DNA of 64,000 nucleotides from Candidatus Scalindua sp. (GCA_031316155.1 JALDRB010000016.1:1-64000); one strand, 5' to 3'. Shown: positions 10,809 through 19,891, numbered from the stretch's first letter. Notes: generated by a model not told the origin, from the letters alone. Numbers and translations are program-made.

Positions 10809-11600
10809 ATGCTTGCTGTCTTCTTTGGTATAATTTTTCTGGATTACCTCTTTGATTCGGATATTGGTCTCGGTATTGTCGGTCTGATTGTCGGTTTGGT
10901 TGCTTTATGGGAGTTTTATACTCTCACAGAGAAAAAAGACTTCGCACCGTTTAAAGTGTCCGGAACTGTTTGGGGTGTTATTGTTTTTTTAGGGCTGTGG
11001 CTATCGGTTTACCGGGAAAATTTTGATCAAGTATTTCACGGTATATTTATTTTCATTGTGTTGTGGCTGTTTGGTAATCAGTTTGTTAAACAGGGTACAA
11101 TCGGTGCAATAAGAAATGTTTCTGTTACAATCTTCGGAATCATTTATACATTTTATTTTCTTTCCTTCGTGATGCTGCTTCGTCATATGCCGAAAGGGTT
11201 TGGCATAATTCTCCTGGTATTAATGATCACGAAAGGAGGGGATATTGGCGGGTATTTTTTTGGTAGCTGGTTTGGCAAACATAAACTGTCAGTGATCAGT
11301 CCAAAAAAGACCATTGAAGGTGCGTTGTTCGGCTTGCTTTCCAGTTTGGTGATAGCAATAGGTTTGAATAGCATACCGGGAATTCAGGTTTTACCTGTTT
11401 CTTTAATTATTCCGTTTGGATTATTACTTGGTGCAGTTGGTATATTTGGGGATTTAATAGAATCAGTTATGAAAAGATATGTGGACGTAAAAGATTCGAG
11501 TAGTGTTATCCCGGCTTTTGGAGGCATTCTGGATGTAATAGATTCATTGCTCGTAGCCATACCAGTTGCCTATTATTTTTTTGTAATCATAGGGTATTGA
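10809..11600 (+). CDS. cdsA: Phosphatidate cytidylyltransferase
   Basis: Integral membrane enzyme making CDP-diacylglycerol from phosphatidic acid and CTP. About eight hydrophobic helices and the C-terminal signature KDSSSVIPAFGGILDVIDSLL, a variant of the CdsA consensus, identify it. The first ATG is 10809, but the upstream in-frame codons read NVLRTRVIFGTT, which looks like the conserved CdsA N-terminus, and no ATG/GTG/TTG lies there. Translation may therefore start further upstream at a rare codon (for example ATT at 10761 within uppS), or the start has been lost. See findings. Confidence 0.9.
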   Translation: MLAVFFGIIFLDYLFDSDIGLGIVGLIVGLVALWEFYTLTEKKDFAPFKVSGTVWGVIVFLGLWLSVYRENFDQVFHGIFIFIVLWLFGNQFVKQGTIGAIRNVSVTIFGIIYTFYFLSFVMLLRHMPKGFGIILLVLMITKGGDIGGYFFGSWFGKHKLSVISPKKTIEGALFGLLSSLVIAIGLNSIPGIQVLPVSLIIPFGLLLGAVGIFGDLIESVMKRYVDVKDSSSVIPAFGGILDVIDSLLVAIPVAYYFFVIIGY

Positions 11601-11604
11601 TGCT

Positions 11605-12531
11605 GTGAGAGAAATCCGGTTAGAAAATAATGACGAATCTTCACTTTTATTTGGCATACATGATAAAAATCTGAAGATGTTGAGGGGGCTTTATGATGTT
11701 AAGATTGTTGCCAGAGACGGATTGCTGAAACTGGAAGGTGAGAACGACCAGGTTAAGAAGTTGGCGGGTGTTATTAATAGTTTGATAAAGATAATCAGAA
11801 CTTCCGGAAAACTGGACGAAGAAGATATACAGATTGTTATTGAAAACAGAAAGCTGGGATCCGGTTTTGTGCAATCAGAGCAGGCAATAGAGGTCTTCTT
11901 AAATGGTCAACTGGTCAGGCCCAAAACTGAAGGGCAAGAAAGTTATGTTAAGGCGATAATAAATAACGATTTGGTATTTTGCATTGGTCCAGCGGGTACG
12001 GGGAAGACATATCTGGCAGTAGCCCTGGCTCTCTCCATAATGAAGAGCGGTTTTCTGAAAAAGATTGTACTTGCTCGTCCGGCGGTAGAGGCTGGAGAGA
12101 AATTGGGTTTTTTGCCGGGAGATATTCAGGCAAAAGTGAATCCGTATTTGCGCCCTCTCTATGACGCTTTGGCCGATATGATAGAGATTGTACAGGTCAA
12201 AAAATTTATGGAGAACGATTTGATTGAGATACTGCCTCTTGCTTTTATGAGAGGAAGGACATTGAATGACTCTTTTATCATACTTGATGAGGCTCAAAAC
12301 TGCACCGTAAAGCAAATGAAGACATTTTTGACTCGTTTGGGGGTAAGGACGAAAGTTGTTGTTACCGGTGATATTACTCAGGTTGATTTGCCATCAAATG
12401 AGGTTTCCGGGCTGGCGGATGTTCAAGAGAGGTTGAAAGATGTTCCGGGAATAGATTTTGTATATCTTACGAAAAAGGATATTGTGCGTCACAGACTGGT
12501 TCGGTACATTGTTGATGCATATGAGACGTAG
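11605..12531 (+). CDS. phoH: PhoH family ATPase
   Basis: A cytosolic P-loop ATPase of the PhoH/YbeZ type, genetically linked to YbeY in many bacteria and implicated in RNA metabolism. An N-terminal KH-like region (about 1-90) precedes the Walker A GPAGTGKT (about residues 128-135); the Walker B FIILDEAQNCT and the TGDITQVDLP sensor motif follow. The start is GTG at 11605, four bases after the cdsA stop. ybeY follows after a short gap, the usual arrangement. Confidence 0.95.
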   Translation: MREIRLENNDESSLLFGIHDKNLKMLRGLYDVKIVARDGLLKLEGENDQVKKLAGVINSLIKIIRTSGKLDEEDIQIVIENRKLGSGFVQSEQAIEVFLNGQLVRPKTEGQESYVKAIINNDLVFCIGPAGTGKTYLAVALALSIMKSGFLKKIVLARPAVEAGEKLGFLPGDIQAKVNPYLRPLYDALADMIEIVQVKKFMENDLIEILPLAFMRGRTLNDSFIILDEAQNCTVKQMKTFLTRLGVRTKVVVTGDITQVDLPSNEVSGLADVQERLKDVPGIDFVYLTKKDIVRHRLVRYIVDAYET

Positions 12532-12546
12532 TGAACGTTAAAAAAA

Positions 12547-12993
12547 ATGATTGTAGAGATCGCAGATTTACAAAACCATTACAGGATCAGGAAGGAGAAA
12601 GTCAAGAGAGCAGTCAGGGCGTTTCTGAAAAAGGAAGGTAAAGATGCGAAACTCAGCATTGTATTTGTTGATAATAATGAGATAAAAAAAGTAAACCAGC
12701 GTTTTCTTGCTTCTCATGAAATAACGGATGTGATATCATTTCCGTTAGGGAGTAAACCCGGCTTCGTAAACGGGGAAATAATAGTTTCAGTCGAGACTGC
12801 GGTAGAGGTGGCAAATAGTAATCGATCTAGTGTTGAGGGTGAAATAATTCTTTATATCATACACGGTATATTGCACTTACTAGGCTTTGATGATAACAAC
12901 AGCGTAAATTCCAGGATTATGCATGAAAAGGAAACTGAGGTCCTTTCCTTTCTGGGATTTAGTGTACCTGAGATAGAAGATGGGATACCATAA
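12547..12993 (+). CDS. ybeY: Endoribonuclease YbeY (variant zinc site)
   Basis: A metal-dependent single-strand RNase needed for rRNA maturation and quality control in other bacteria. Length (148 aa) and order between phoH and recO fit. EITDVISFPLG is conserved. The zinc motif, normally HGxLHLxGxDH, reads HGILHLLGFDD here, so the third ligand His is replaced by Asp. Asp is a known third ligand in some metzincin-like enzymes, so activity may persist; that is inference. The 3' end overlaps the recO start by 14 bases. Confidence 0.93.
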   Translation: MIVEIADLQNHYRIRKEKVKRAVRAFLKKEGKDAKLSIVFVDNNEIKKVNQRFLASHEITDVISFPLGSKPGFVNGEIIVSVETAVEVANSNRSSVEGEIILYIIHGILHLLGFDDNNSVNSRIMHEKETEVLSFLGFSVPEIEDGIP

Positions 12994-13720
12994 TACACCT
13001 GCTATTGCGTTAAGAAAAATTGATTATGGTGATTCCAGTCAGATAATAACCTTCTTTACCCGGGATTACGGAAAAATCCAGACTCTGGCAAAGGGGTTAA
13101 AACTTCCCGTAAAGGGCATCAGCGGCGGAATAGATCTGCTGTCACATAATCAGATTGTGTTTATACAACGGGGGCGTTCGCATCTTCATATTCTGGCAGA
13201 ATGGATGCTCCAGGAGAGTTTTTGCTCATTGAGAGATAATTTGAGAAAATTCTATTCTGCTTTACATGTAATGGAATTAGTCGGAGAGTTTTGTGAGGTA
13301 AATGACAAGAACGAACCACTGTTTCATCTGTTTGTCAATACTTTGTATGAGGTGGCTAATGGTGATGATCCGTCTGTCAGTACTTTGGCGTTTGAAGTAC
13401 GGATGCTTGCTTTAGTTGGGTATATGCCTGAAATGGAACATTGTGTATCCTGTAAGACAGAAATAGATTTGGCAAAGTTCGCCTTATTTAATGCGTCTGA
13501 AGGAGGTTTGCTTTGTCAATATTGCGGAAGCTGTTTGAAAGAACGAATGAAGATTTCCGGTGGTGCTATAGCCACCTTTAATTGTTTGGCTGGTAAAAAA
13601 GTTCAGAGGCTGGAACGGCTGAAAATTGATACATCGATACGGAATGAGATAAGGCTGCTCCTGAGATATTATTTTTCTTTTTTGCTGAATAAAGAGTTGA
13701 AAATGTGGAAATATTTATGA
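12980..13720 (+). CDS. recO: DNA repair protein RecO
   Basis: RecO of the RecFOR pathway, which loads RecA on SSB-coated DNA. The N-terminal OB-fold begins with the typical ALRKIDYGDSSQIITFFTRDYGKI and GLKLPVKG segments; a four-cysteine zinc module (CVSC ... CQYC) lies in the middle. Length 246 aa is normal. The gene overlaps ybeY at its start and shares ATGA with the next gene, implying translational coupling. Confidence 0.94.
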   Translation: MGYHNTPAIALRKIDYGDSSQIITFFTRDYGKIQTLAKGLKLPVKGISGGIDLLSHNQIVFIQRGRSHLHILAEWMLQESFCSLRDNLRKFYSALHVMELVGEFCEVNDKNEPLFHLFVNTLYEVANGDDPSVSTLAFEVRMLALVGYMPEMEHCVSCKTEIDLAKFALFNASEGGLLCQYCGSCLKERMKISGGAIATFNCLAGKKVQRLERLKIDTSIRNEIRLLLRYYFSFLLNKELKMWKYL

Positions 13721-14640
13721 AAAAACTACTGCTGGTCTATGCTATTTGTATTGCTTTTGTGTTTCTTTGTGGAAAAACATCATATGCAAAGCTGGTCTGG
13801 AGCAAAGAGACGGGCTGGATTGATCCTGATGCAATGCCAAAAGATACTCACAGCCAAATGTTTAATTATGCTATTACCTTAATAGTTAATAAGGAGTATG
13901 TAAGCGCTATCGGGGTATTAAACAGTATAATTAAAGATAATCCTGAGTCGGAGATCGGAGACGAAGCACAGATGAAGATGGCTAGGGTGTATTATCTGTT
14001 GGGTGATTACAAGGCGGCTTTCAATGAATATGAGCGATTGCTGGAAAAGGGCTCTGGTTCACGTAAAATGAAAGAGATTTTAGAGAAAGAGTTTCAGGTG
14101 GGAATTGCTCAGATGAAAAGAGATGAAAAAGGGGCTATTAAAGTCTTTGAAAGGATTATAGAATTAAATCCGCTTGGATTTATTGCTGCTGACGCACAGG
14201 TAAAGATTGCTGATTGTTATTATCAATTGAACCAATTTGAAAACGCACAAAATGCATATCGTCAGGTTCTGGAAAGCTATCATACCAGTGAATGGGTGCC
14301 ATATGCTCAGTATAGAATACCGTATTGTAAATTAAGTAATATCCGTATTCAAGAGAGGAACTATGAGTTGCTTGATCAATCCAGAGAAGGATTTGAAGAG
14401 TATGTCGCCAATAATCCACAAGGGAAGCTCGTTGCTTCCGCACAAAAAATAATTGAGGAGATAGATATTACGCGGGCGGAGAGAGACTTCAAAGCGGGTG
14501 AATTCTATTTGCGTCAGAAGAGACCGGATTCCGGGGCTATCTATTTTGAGTCTGTTATAAAAGAGTTTCCCGACTCAGAGTGGGCAGACCTGGCGAGAGA
14601 AAAGCTTGAATGGTTAAGGTCGATCGATGCTATTAAATGA
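13717..14640 (+). CDS. BamD-like tetratricopeptide periplasmic protein
   Basis: The start ATG (13717) overlaps the recO stop as ATGA; an in-frame ATG at 13705 is less likely. A signal peptide (about residues 1-25, ending SYAKL) is followed by repeated TPR units (GDEAQMKMARVYYLLGDYKAAFNEYERLL; IAADAQVKIADCYYQLNQFENAQNAYRQVL; a last unit near AGEFYLRQKRPDSGAIYFESV). This resembles BamD/YfiO outer-membrane assembly factors, but no lipobox cysteine is obvious, so a direct BamD role is uncertain. The gene immediately precedes an LptE-like lipoprotein, which supports envelope biogenesis. Confidence 0.85.
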   Translation: MKKLLLVYAICIAFVFLCGKTSYAKLVWSKETGWIDPDAMPKDTHSQMFNYAITLIVNKEYVSAIGVLNSIIKDNPESEIGDEAQMKMARVYYLLGDYKAAFNEYERLLEKGSGSRKMKEILEKEFQVGIAQMKRDEKGAIKVFERIIELNPLGFIAADAQVKIADCYYQLNQFENAQNAYRQVLESYHTSEWVPYAQYRIPYCKLSNIRIQERNYELLDQSREGFEEYVANNPQGKLVASAQKIIEEIDITRAERDFKAGEFYLRQKRPDSGAIYFESVIKEFPDSEWADLAREKLEWLRSIDAIK

Positions 14641-15245
14641 CGGAATTGAAACATATGGAAAAATATAAAGAAAAAGAACAAACAGTTGTTTTCTCCTCGG
14701 GCAGGAAGGAACATTTTGTGTACTCCAAACTTTTTGCTATGGTATTCAAGAGTGTGTGGGTATATTCTCTTGCAGCTCTTCTCTTCGTATTGATCATGGT
14801 CTGTGGATGTGGCTATTCAACTAAATCGTTAATAATTCGTGATGTTGAAACGATTTATGTTCCGGTCTTTGAGAATAATACTTTCAGGAGAGATCTCGAA
14901 TTTGACCTTACAAAGGCGGTGAAGGATGAGGTGTTGTCAAAGACAAGTTTGAGAATTGTGAAAAAAGATGATGCCGATACAGTTTTGTACGGTACTATCA
15001 ACAATTTAAATGAAGCAATACTTACTCAAAATACCGGTGATAATATTGTTGAAAATCAAATTACACTTTTTGTAGATTTTAAACTGATAGACATGAGAAC
15101 AGGCAAAACTCTGGTAGAGAGGAAGGATATAAGTCAGCTAGCGGAATATGTTATAGCACGAGGAGAAACCCTCGACTCCGCTTACGAAGAAGGAGTTACA
15201 GATATGGCAGAAACAATAGTCAACCTTATCGAGGAGAAGTGGTAA
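14637..15245 (+). CDS. lptE: LptE-like LPS-assembly lipoprotein
   Basis: The family signature GYSTKSLIIRDVETIYVPVFENNTFRRDLEFDLTKAV begins just after a lipobox-like VCGCG. LptE plugs and helps assemble the LptD barrel that inserts LPS in the outer membrane. The ATG overlaps the previous stop (ATGA at 14637). With this start about 40 charged residues precede the hydrophobic segment, unusually long for a lipoprotein signal; a later in-frame ATG at 14652 or one near 14739 would shorten it. The 3' end overlaps folP. Confidence 0.82.
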   Translation: MTELKHMEKYKEKEQTVVFSSGRKEHFVYSKLFAMVFKSVWVYSLAALLFVLIMVCGCGYSTKSLIIRDVETIYVPVFENNTFRRDLEFDLTKAVKDEVLSKTSLRIVKKDDADTVLYGTINNLNEAILTQNTGDNIVENQITLFVDFKLIDMRTGKTLVERKDISQLAEYVIARGETLDSAYEEGVTDMAETIVNLIEEKW

Positions 15246-16108
15246 AGTTCTTTGATTGTAAAACAGCCGATAGGTTATTCAGAGACAGACAGAAAACCCT
15301 GATTATGGGTACCTTGAACGTTACTCCCGATTCTTTTTATGATGGAGGCAGGTATCATGGACTGGAGAGTGCCCTGGGTTGTGCGAGAGGAATGATTGAA
15401 GACGGGGCTGACATAATTGATGTTGGCGGTGTTTCGACAAGGCCTGGTTCAAAACCTGTTTCAGATGAGGAAGAATTGAAACGTGTCATTCCGGTTATTA
15501 AAGAGTTAAGCAGGGAAACAGACAAGCCGATTTCAGTTGATACCTTTAAAGCGAAAGTTGCAGATAAAGCAATTTCTGCCGGTGCACAAATTGTGAATGA
15601 CATAAGTGGTTTAAGTGCTGACAGCGAAATGGCTAAAGTTGTTGCAGCACACGGTACGCCTGTAGTTATTATGCATATCAAAGGTCAACCGCATAATTTT
15701 CCAAAGTGTCCGGAATATGGTGACCTCATTTCTGAAATTAATCTATTTTTTAAAAAAAAAATTGTATTTGCTTTAGAATCCGGGATTTCAGACAATAACA
15801 TAATACTTGATCCTGGTATAGGATTTGGGAAAACCACGAAACAGAACTTGGAAATACTGAGACGCTTGGATGAATTCAATTGCCACAATTATCCCATTAT
15901 GGTTGGAACTTCACGTAAATCTTTTATCGGAAAAGTTTTAAAGCCTGCCGAAGAGGATGGTCACTCTAAATACAATGCTCAATTTTTTGGAACATTGGTA
16001 ACACTGGTGATTGCTATGACAAAGGGCGTAAAAATTGTTCGTGTCCATGATGTTAAGGAAGCCGTTTACGTGAAAAAGATGTTTGAAGCCATAGTGGCGC
16101 TTCCTTGA
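15239..16108 (+). CDS. folP: Dihydropteroate synthase
   Basis: Condenses p-aminobenzoate with hydroxymethyl-dihydropterin diphosphate in folate synthesis. The TIM-barrel signatures are intact: GTLNVTPDSFYDGG, DIIDVGGVSTRPGS, VNDISGL and LDPGIGFGKT. The GTG start at 15239 overlaps the lptE-like stop. Last gene of the purA operon; folE, the entry enzyme of the same pathway, lies about 3.8 kb downstream. Confidence 0.96.
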   Translation: MVKFFDCKTADRLFRDRQKTLIMGTLNVTPDSFYDGGRYHGLESALGCARGMIEDGADIIDVGGVSTRPGSKPVSDEEELKRVIPVIKELSRETDKPISVDTFKAKVADKAISAGAQIVNDISGLSADSEMAKVVAAHGTPVVIMHIKGQPHNFPKCPEYGDLISEINLFFKKKIVFALESGISDNNIILDPGIGFGKTTKQNLEILRRLDEFNCHNYPIMVGTSRKSFIGKVLKPAEEDGHSKYNAQFFGTLVTLVIAMTKGVKIVRVHDVKEAVYVKKMFEAIVALP

Positions 16109-16416
16109 GTTGGTTTAGCCTGATGCATAGCTTTCAATGTTAACAAAATTGTCGGAGAGTATGAAACCCAGCCGGATGACTCGGTCAGATCGGTAAGCAC
16201 CAAATAATAAATTCCAAAAAACAAACAAATCACAATAAATAAATGCAAAACTTTTTACTCTGTTAAATCATTTAGGATGATGTTACCCGTTTATGTGGGT
16301 TCGGCAGCGCGGCACACTGATTCATAATTACGGTGGTTTATGAAAGATGTTTTAATAGAATAAAATACGTAACCATATTTATGAAATGTAGTAGTTAGTC
16401 CGGAAAGGGTTAGTGT
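16109..16416. other. Intergenic region between folP and cdaA
   Basis: 308 bp separating the two housekeeping operons. The first half is a truncated AAATTCC-arm repeat (16132-16250). The second half probably contains the cdaA promoter, but I cannot place the boxes confidently; GAAAGG lies upstream of the cdaA ATG. Confidence 0.5.
16132..16250 (+). repeat. AAATTCC-arm hairpin element, left half only
   Basis: It matches the left part of the element at 44309: TTTCAATGTTAACAAAATT, GTCGGAGAGTATGAAACCC, a GGTCAG..GGTAAGCACC segment and the AAATTCC..ACAAACAAATCACAATAAA arm. It stops after AAATGCAAAA; the complementary arm and right end are absent. Confidence 0.8.
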
Positions 16417-17214
16417 ATGGGCGGATTTCTTGAAAACTTAAATGGATGGGTCATAATAAAGTCATGTGCGGAAATCTCTATCATATTTATTGTATTGTAT
16501 ACCATACTGAGTATCATGCAGGGGGCTCGTGGGACGGGTGTTCTCAGGGGGTTGGCGTTTATACTGGTTATCACTACTATAGTGGTACTGTTTTTCATTA
16601 AGAAATTAGAATTCTATACGGTTGATTGGCTTATTACAGAATTTTTACCGGTCTTTATCATTCCCATTATCATACTGTTTCAATCGGAATTTAGACGGGC
16701 ACTCATCAGGCTGGGACATAGTCATCTTTTCAGGGTTTTCTTTCGGTCTGAGGTTCTGGTAGTTAAGGAGTTGGTAACGGCGGTTTCAAGCTTGTCTAAA
16801 AATAAGACGGGAGCTTTGATTGCAATCGAACGTGAGGTTGGATTGGATCATTATGTGGAAACCGGCATTCGGATCAATTCAGATATTTCAAGTGCTCTTA
16901 TCTGTACAATTTTTTGGCCTGGTACACCTCTTCATGATGGAGCCATCATTATTCAAGAGCAGAGAATTGCAGCTGCAGGTTGCCTTTTCCCCTTAACGGA
17001 GAACAATACCATAGCAAAAACTTTCGGCACGCGTCACAGGGCAGGTATTGGTATTACGGAGGAAACAGATGCTATTTCGGTGATTGTTTCAGAAGAGACA
17101 GGCGGTGTCTCAATCTCTGTCAAAGGTAAATTACAGGAGGATATTAATAAAGATGAATTAAGGAAGGTGCTGGAGGAATTGGCAACCGGAGGAGCTCTTA
17201 ACACACAGAGGTAG
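16417..17214 (+). CDS. cdaA: Diadenylate cyclase CdaA
   Basis: Makes cyclic di-AMP from two ATP. Three N-terminal transmembrane helices (about 10-85) precede a DAC (DisA_N) domain with the catalytic DGA (about residue 174) and RHR (about residue 206) motifs, both intact. This is the membrane-bound CdaA/DacA type. The next gene encodes a YbbR-repeat protein of the CdaR type, its usual regulator, so the pair forms a c-di-AMP module at the head of a metabolic operon. Confidence 0.95.
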   Translation: MGGFLENLNGWVIIKSCAEISIIFIVLYTILSIMQGARGTGVLRGLAFILVITTIVVLFFIKKLEFYTVDWLITEFLPVFIIPIIILFQSEFRRALIRLGHSHLFRVFFRSEVLVVKELVTAVSSLSKNKTGALIAIEREVGLDHYVETGIRINSDISSALICTIFWPGTPLHDGAIIIQEQRIAAAGCLFPLTENNTIAKTFGTRHRAGIGITEETDAISVIVSEETGGVSISVKGKLQEDINKDELRKVLEELATGGALNTQR

Positions 17215-17221
17215 ATAAACT

Positions 17222-18223
17222 TTGAGAGATTTTCTTTTTGGCAATTTAAGGGTAAAGGGGATGGCTTTGATAATGGCTATTGCTCTCTGGTTTTTTGCTG
17301 TTAATAAACAAACAGGCGACATAAGTGAGGAGGTACCCTTAACAATTAATGCTCCTGCCGGATTAACAGTATTGGATACGAACGCTACTGTGATTAAGGT
17401 CAGCTTGCGGGGGCCTCAGAACCTGATAGATCAGATATCTGATATGATCAAAGATAATAAGATTAAGGCGAGGTATGACTTTTCAGAAATAGATGATATT
17501 CTGGGTGATAAATTCTCAAAAACCATTCGACTGACACGGAAGAATTTCAATTTTCCACAGGAAATAAAAATGTTTTCAATGGTTCCCAACGAAATCGATG
17601 TTGTTCTGGGAAGGCTTGATAGTAAGTACCTCAAAGTGCAACTGCAAAAACAAGGTGTTCCTGCCTCCGGTTATGAGATAGCAAATGAGTTCTTTTTTCC
17701 TCATAAAGTTATGGTAACGGGGCCTGCAAATATTCTCAGAGAATCTGAAATCATTAATACTGTCCCAATTGACATAAATGAAGTGTCCAGCGATCAGAAC
17801 AGGACGTTTCCCTGGAATGTGGATTTAGAACAAAGTTTAATGTATCTGAAAGATGACAAACATGTATCTATCCCCATTCGTTGTGACAAGAAGATAAAGG
17901 TGTGGTTTATTATAACTGAACAGGAAGACCAGAAAATATTTAAGAAAATTAAAATAAATGTGCTTCATCCTGACGATTATGGTTTTATCGTGAAACTTAA
18001 GGATGAATTTATTGACTTAAGTCTTAAAGGATCAAAGCCAATACTTGATAGTTTAGATTCAAAAGATATTATAGCATATGTTAATGTTGGTTCTCTGAGT
18101 CCACCCGGACCATACAAACAACAGGTTGTTTGTACGATACCGGAAGGTCTTGCAATTGTAGGTAAACCTCCAGAGGTTCACGTTGACATAGTTACGCAAA
18201 TATCTGATAAAAAAGAGGATTGA
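17222..18223 (+). CDS. cdaR: YbbR-domain protein (CdaR-like regulator)
   Basis: A single N-terminal transmembrane helix (KGMALIMAIALWFFAV) anchors an extracytoplasmic region with at least three YbbR-type beta repeats (VPLTINAPAGLTV.., LQKQGVPASGYEI.., ..NVLHPDDYGFIVKL). CdaR proteins bind CdaA and modulate c-di-AMP synthesis. The start is TTG at 17222, seven bases after the cdaA stop. Repeat sequence varies widely in this family, so the assignment rests on topology and neighbour. Confidence 0.85.
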   Translation: MRDFLFGNLRVKGMALIMAIALWFFAVNKQTGDISEEVPLTINAPAGLTVLDTNATVIKVSLRGPQNLIDQISDMIKDNKIKARYDFSEIDDILGDKFSKTIRLTRKNFNFPQEIKMFSMVPNEIDVVLGRLDSKYLKVQLQKQGVPASGYEIANEFFFPHKVMVTGPANILRESEIINTVPIDINEVSSDQNRTFPWNVDLEQSLMYLKDDKHVSIPIRCDKKIKVWFIITEQEDQKIFKKIKINVLHPDDYGFIVKLKDEFIDLSLKGSKPILDSLDSKDIIAYVNVGSLSPPGPYKQQVVCTIPEGLAIVGKPPEVHVDIVTQISDKKED

Positions 18224-18244
18224 AATTGTGTTTTATAGAAGATT

Positions 18245-18991
18245 ATGATCAAACTAGGTGTAAATGTTGACCATGTTGCCACACTAAGACAGGCGAGAAT
18301 GACTAACGAACCTGATCCCGTACTTGCAGCCGGATTAGCGGATTTGGGCGGTGCTGATATTGTTACGGTTCATCTGAGAGAAGACGTAAGACACATTCAG
18401 GTAAGAGACGTGGATTTGTTGCGTAAGATGGTATTTTCAAAACTCAACCTGGAAATGGCAACGTCCCAGGAGATAATCTGCACGGCACTCAAAATAAAGC
18501 CGGAACAGGTAACACTGGTCCCTGAAAAAAGGCAGGAGATTACGACAGAAGGGGGGCTTTCAGTTACTACGCAAAGGGGATCGTTAGTTGAAGTTGTAAA
18601 AAAATTTAATGATGAGGGCATACAGGTAAGTCTTTTTATAGACCCTGACAAAGATCAGATTGCTGCTTCAAAAGAAGTGGGAGCACAATCTGTCGAACTT
18701 CATACAGGCAAATATGCCAATGCATGGGGTGAAAAACAATGTAATGAACTGCTTGAGGAATTGGTTGAGGGGGTAAGAGTTGCCCGGAGTTTAGGTTTGG
18801 GAGTGAACGCCGGCCACGGTTTGACTTACAAAAATACCGGTACTGTTGTAGAGAGGTTGGATATTGAGGAGATTCATATCGGACACAGTATTATATCAAG
18901 ATCTCTATTTGTAGGGCTTAAAGAAGCAGTGTGGGAAATGAAGGAACTTATTCACAAACATTATTTGATAAAGCAGCTTTCAGAACATTAA
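18245..18991 (+). CDS. pdxJ: Pyridoxine 5'-phosphate synthase
   Basis: Condenses 1-deoxyxylulose-5-phosphate with 3-amino-1-hydroxyacetone phosphate to make pyridoxine phosphate (DXP-dependent vitamin B6 route). Signatures: [65 protein letters not shown] and [10 protein letters not shown]. The TIM barrel is full length at 248 aa. Confidence 0.97.
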   Translation: MIKLGVNVDHVATLRQARMTNEPDPVLAAGLADLGGADIVTVHLREDVRHIQVRDVDLLRKMVFSKLNLEMATSQEIICTALKIKPEQVTLVPEKRQEITTEGGLSVTTQRGSLVEVVKKFNDEGIQVSLFIDPDKDQIAASKEVGAQSVELHTGKYANAWGEKQCNELLEELVEGVRVARSLGLGVNAGHGLTYKNTGTVVERLDIEEIHIGHSIISRSLFVGLKEAVWEMKELIHKHYLIKQLSEH

Positions 18992-19025
18992 ACCACATTA
19001 TTTTGATGAGGAGGAAAACGATTTT

Positions 19026-19484
19026 ATGTTTACGGGATCAATTGTCGCGTTAGTGACACCCTTTAAAGATGGATTGGTAGATTATGACAAGCTTTCGGAA
19101 TTAGTAGAATATCATACTGAAAACGGAACGCATGGTATATTGCCCTGCGGGACTACAGGAGAATCTCCTACCTTGACTTTCGATGAGCATGAGAAGGTCA
19201 TCAGCCATGTTGTAGAAAAGGTCAATGGCCGTATACCTGTTATAGCAGGAACAGGTTCTAATAATACGAGTGAGGCAATAAAATTAACCAAATACGCAAA
19301 ACAGGAAGGCGCCGATGGAGCATTAATTATAACACCTTATTATAACAAGCCGACACAGGAAGGTCTTTATAAACATTATAAAGCTATTTTGGACGAAGTC
19401 GATATTCCCATAATCATTTATAACGTTCCTTCCAGAACGGGTGTTTCCATTTTCCGGATACCGTGGCAAGACTTTCTGAAATGA
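19026..19484 (+). CDS. dapA: Dihydrodipicolinate synthase, N-terminal part (frameshifted)
   Basis: Residues 1 to about 143 of 4-hydroxy-tetrahydrodipicolinate synthase, the first step from aspartate semialdehyde to diaminopimelate and lysine. [10 protein letters not shown], the GTTGESPTL pyruvate-site motif, IAGTGSNNT and [11 protein letters not shown] are intact. The frame is lost after [10 protein letters not shown]: a one-base deletion in or near the TTTTCC at 19450-19456 changes the expected [12 protein letters not shown] into an unrelated tail ending at 19484. An AGGAGG sits upstream of the ATG. Since the pathway is normally essential, a sequencing error is as likely as a real mutation. 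Confidence 0.9.
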   Translation: MFTGSIVALVTPFKDGLVDYDKLSELVEYHTENGTHGILPCGTTGESPTLTFDEHEKVISHVVEKVNGRIPVIAGTGSNNTSEAIKLTKYAKQEGADGALIITPYYNKPTQEGLYKHYKAILDEVDIPIIIYNVPSRTGVSIFRIPWQDFLK

Positions 19485-19891
19485 AGAATGTCGTTGCAAT
19501 TAAGGAGGCAAGCGGAGACATCGATCAGACAAGTCAGATTCTCAGTTTATGTGATATAACCGTATTGTCGGGTGATGATTCTTTAACTCTGCCAATAATG
19601 TCAGTGGGTGGTAAGGGGGTAATTTCAGTATTGGCGAATATTCTACCACGGGAAGTCTCCGAGATGGTTTCAAAATTTCGTAGCGGTAAAGTTGAAGAAT
19701 CTCAAAAGTTGCATAAGAGACTCTTTCCAGTCTGTAGGTCAATGTTTATTGAGACAAACCCTATTTCTGTTAAGACGGCAATGAAATTGCTTGGTAGATT
19801 AAATGGTGAAATGAGATTGCCTCTCTGTGAGATGAGCAGTGAAAATGAAAAAAAACTTTTGAAGACTTTAGAGCACTACGGTCTTATTTGA
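19463..19891 (+). CDS. dapA: Dihydrodipicolinate synthase, C-terminal part (frameshifted)
   Basis: Continues dapA in the +1 frame: [20 protein letters not shown] contains the Schiff-base lysine (AIKEASGD), then [19 protein letters not shown] and the C-terminal helices. With the 5' part it would give a normal enzyme of about 290 residues. The apparent GTG start at 19463 is probably an artefact of the frameshift, not a genuine initiation site. Confidence 0.88.
   Translation: MARLSEMKNVVAIKEASGDIDQTSQILSLCDITVLSGDDSLTLPIMSVGGKGVISVLANILPREVSEMVSKFRSGKVEESQKLHKRLFPVCRSMFIETNPISVKTAMKLLGRLNGEMRLPLCEMSSENEKKLLKTLEHYGLI

Noticed and set aside
15355-15888. Minus-strand frames inside folP
   Set aside because: Shadows of a conserved enzyme, low complexity, no independent evidence.
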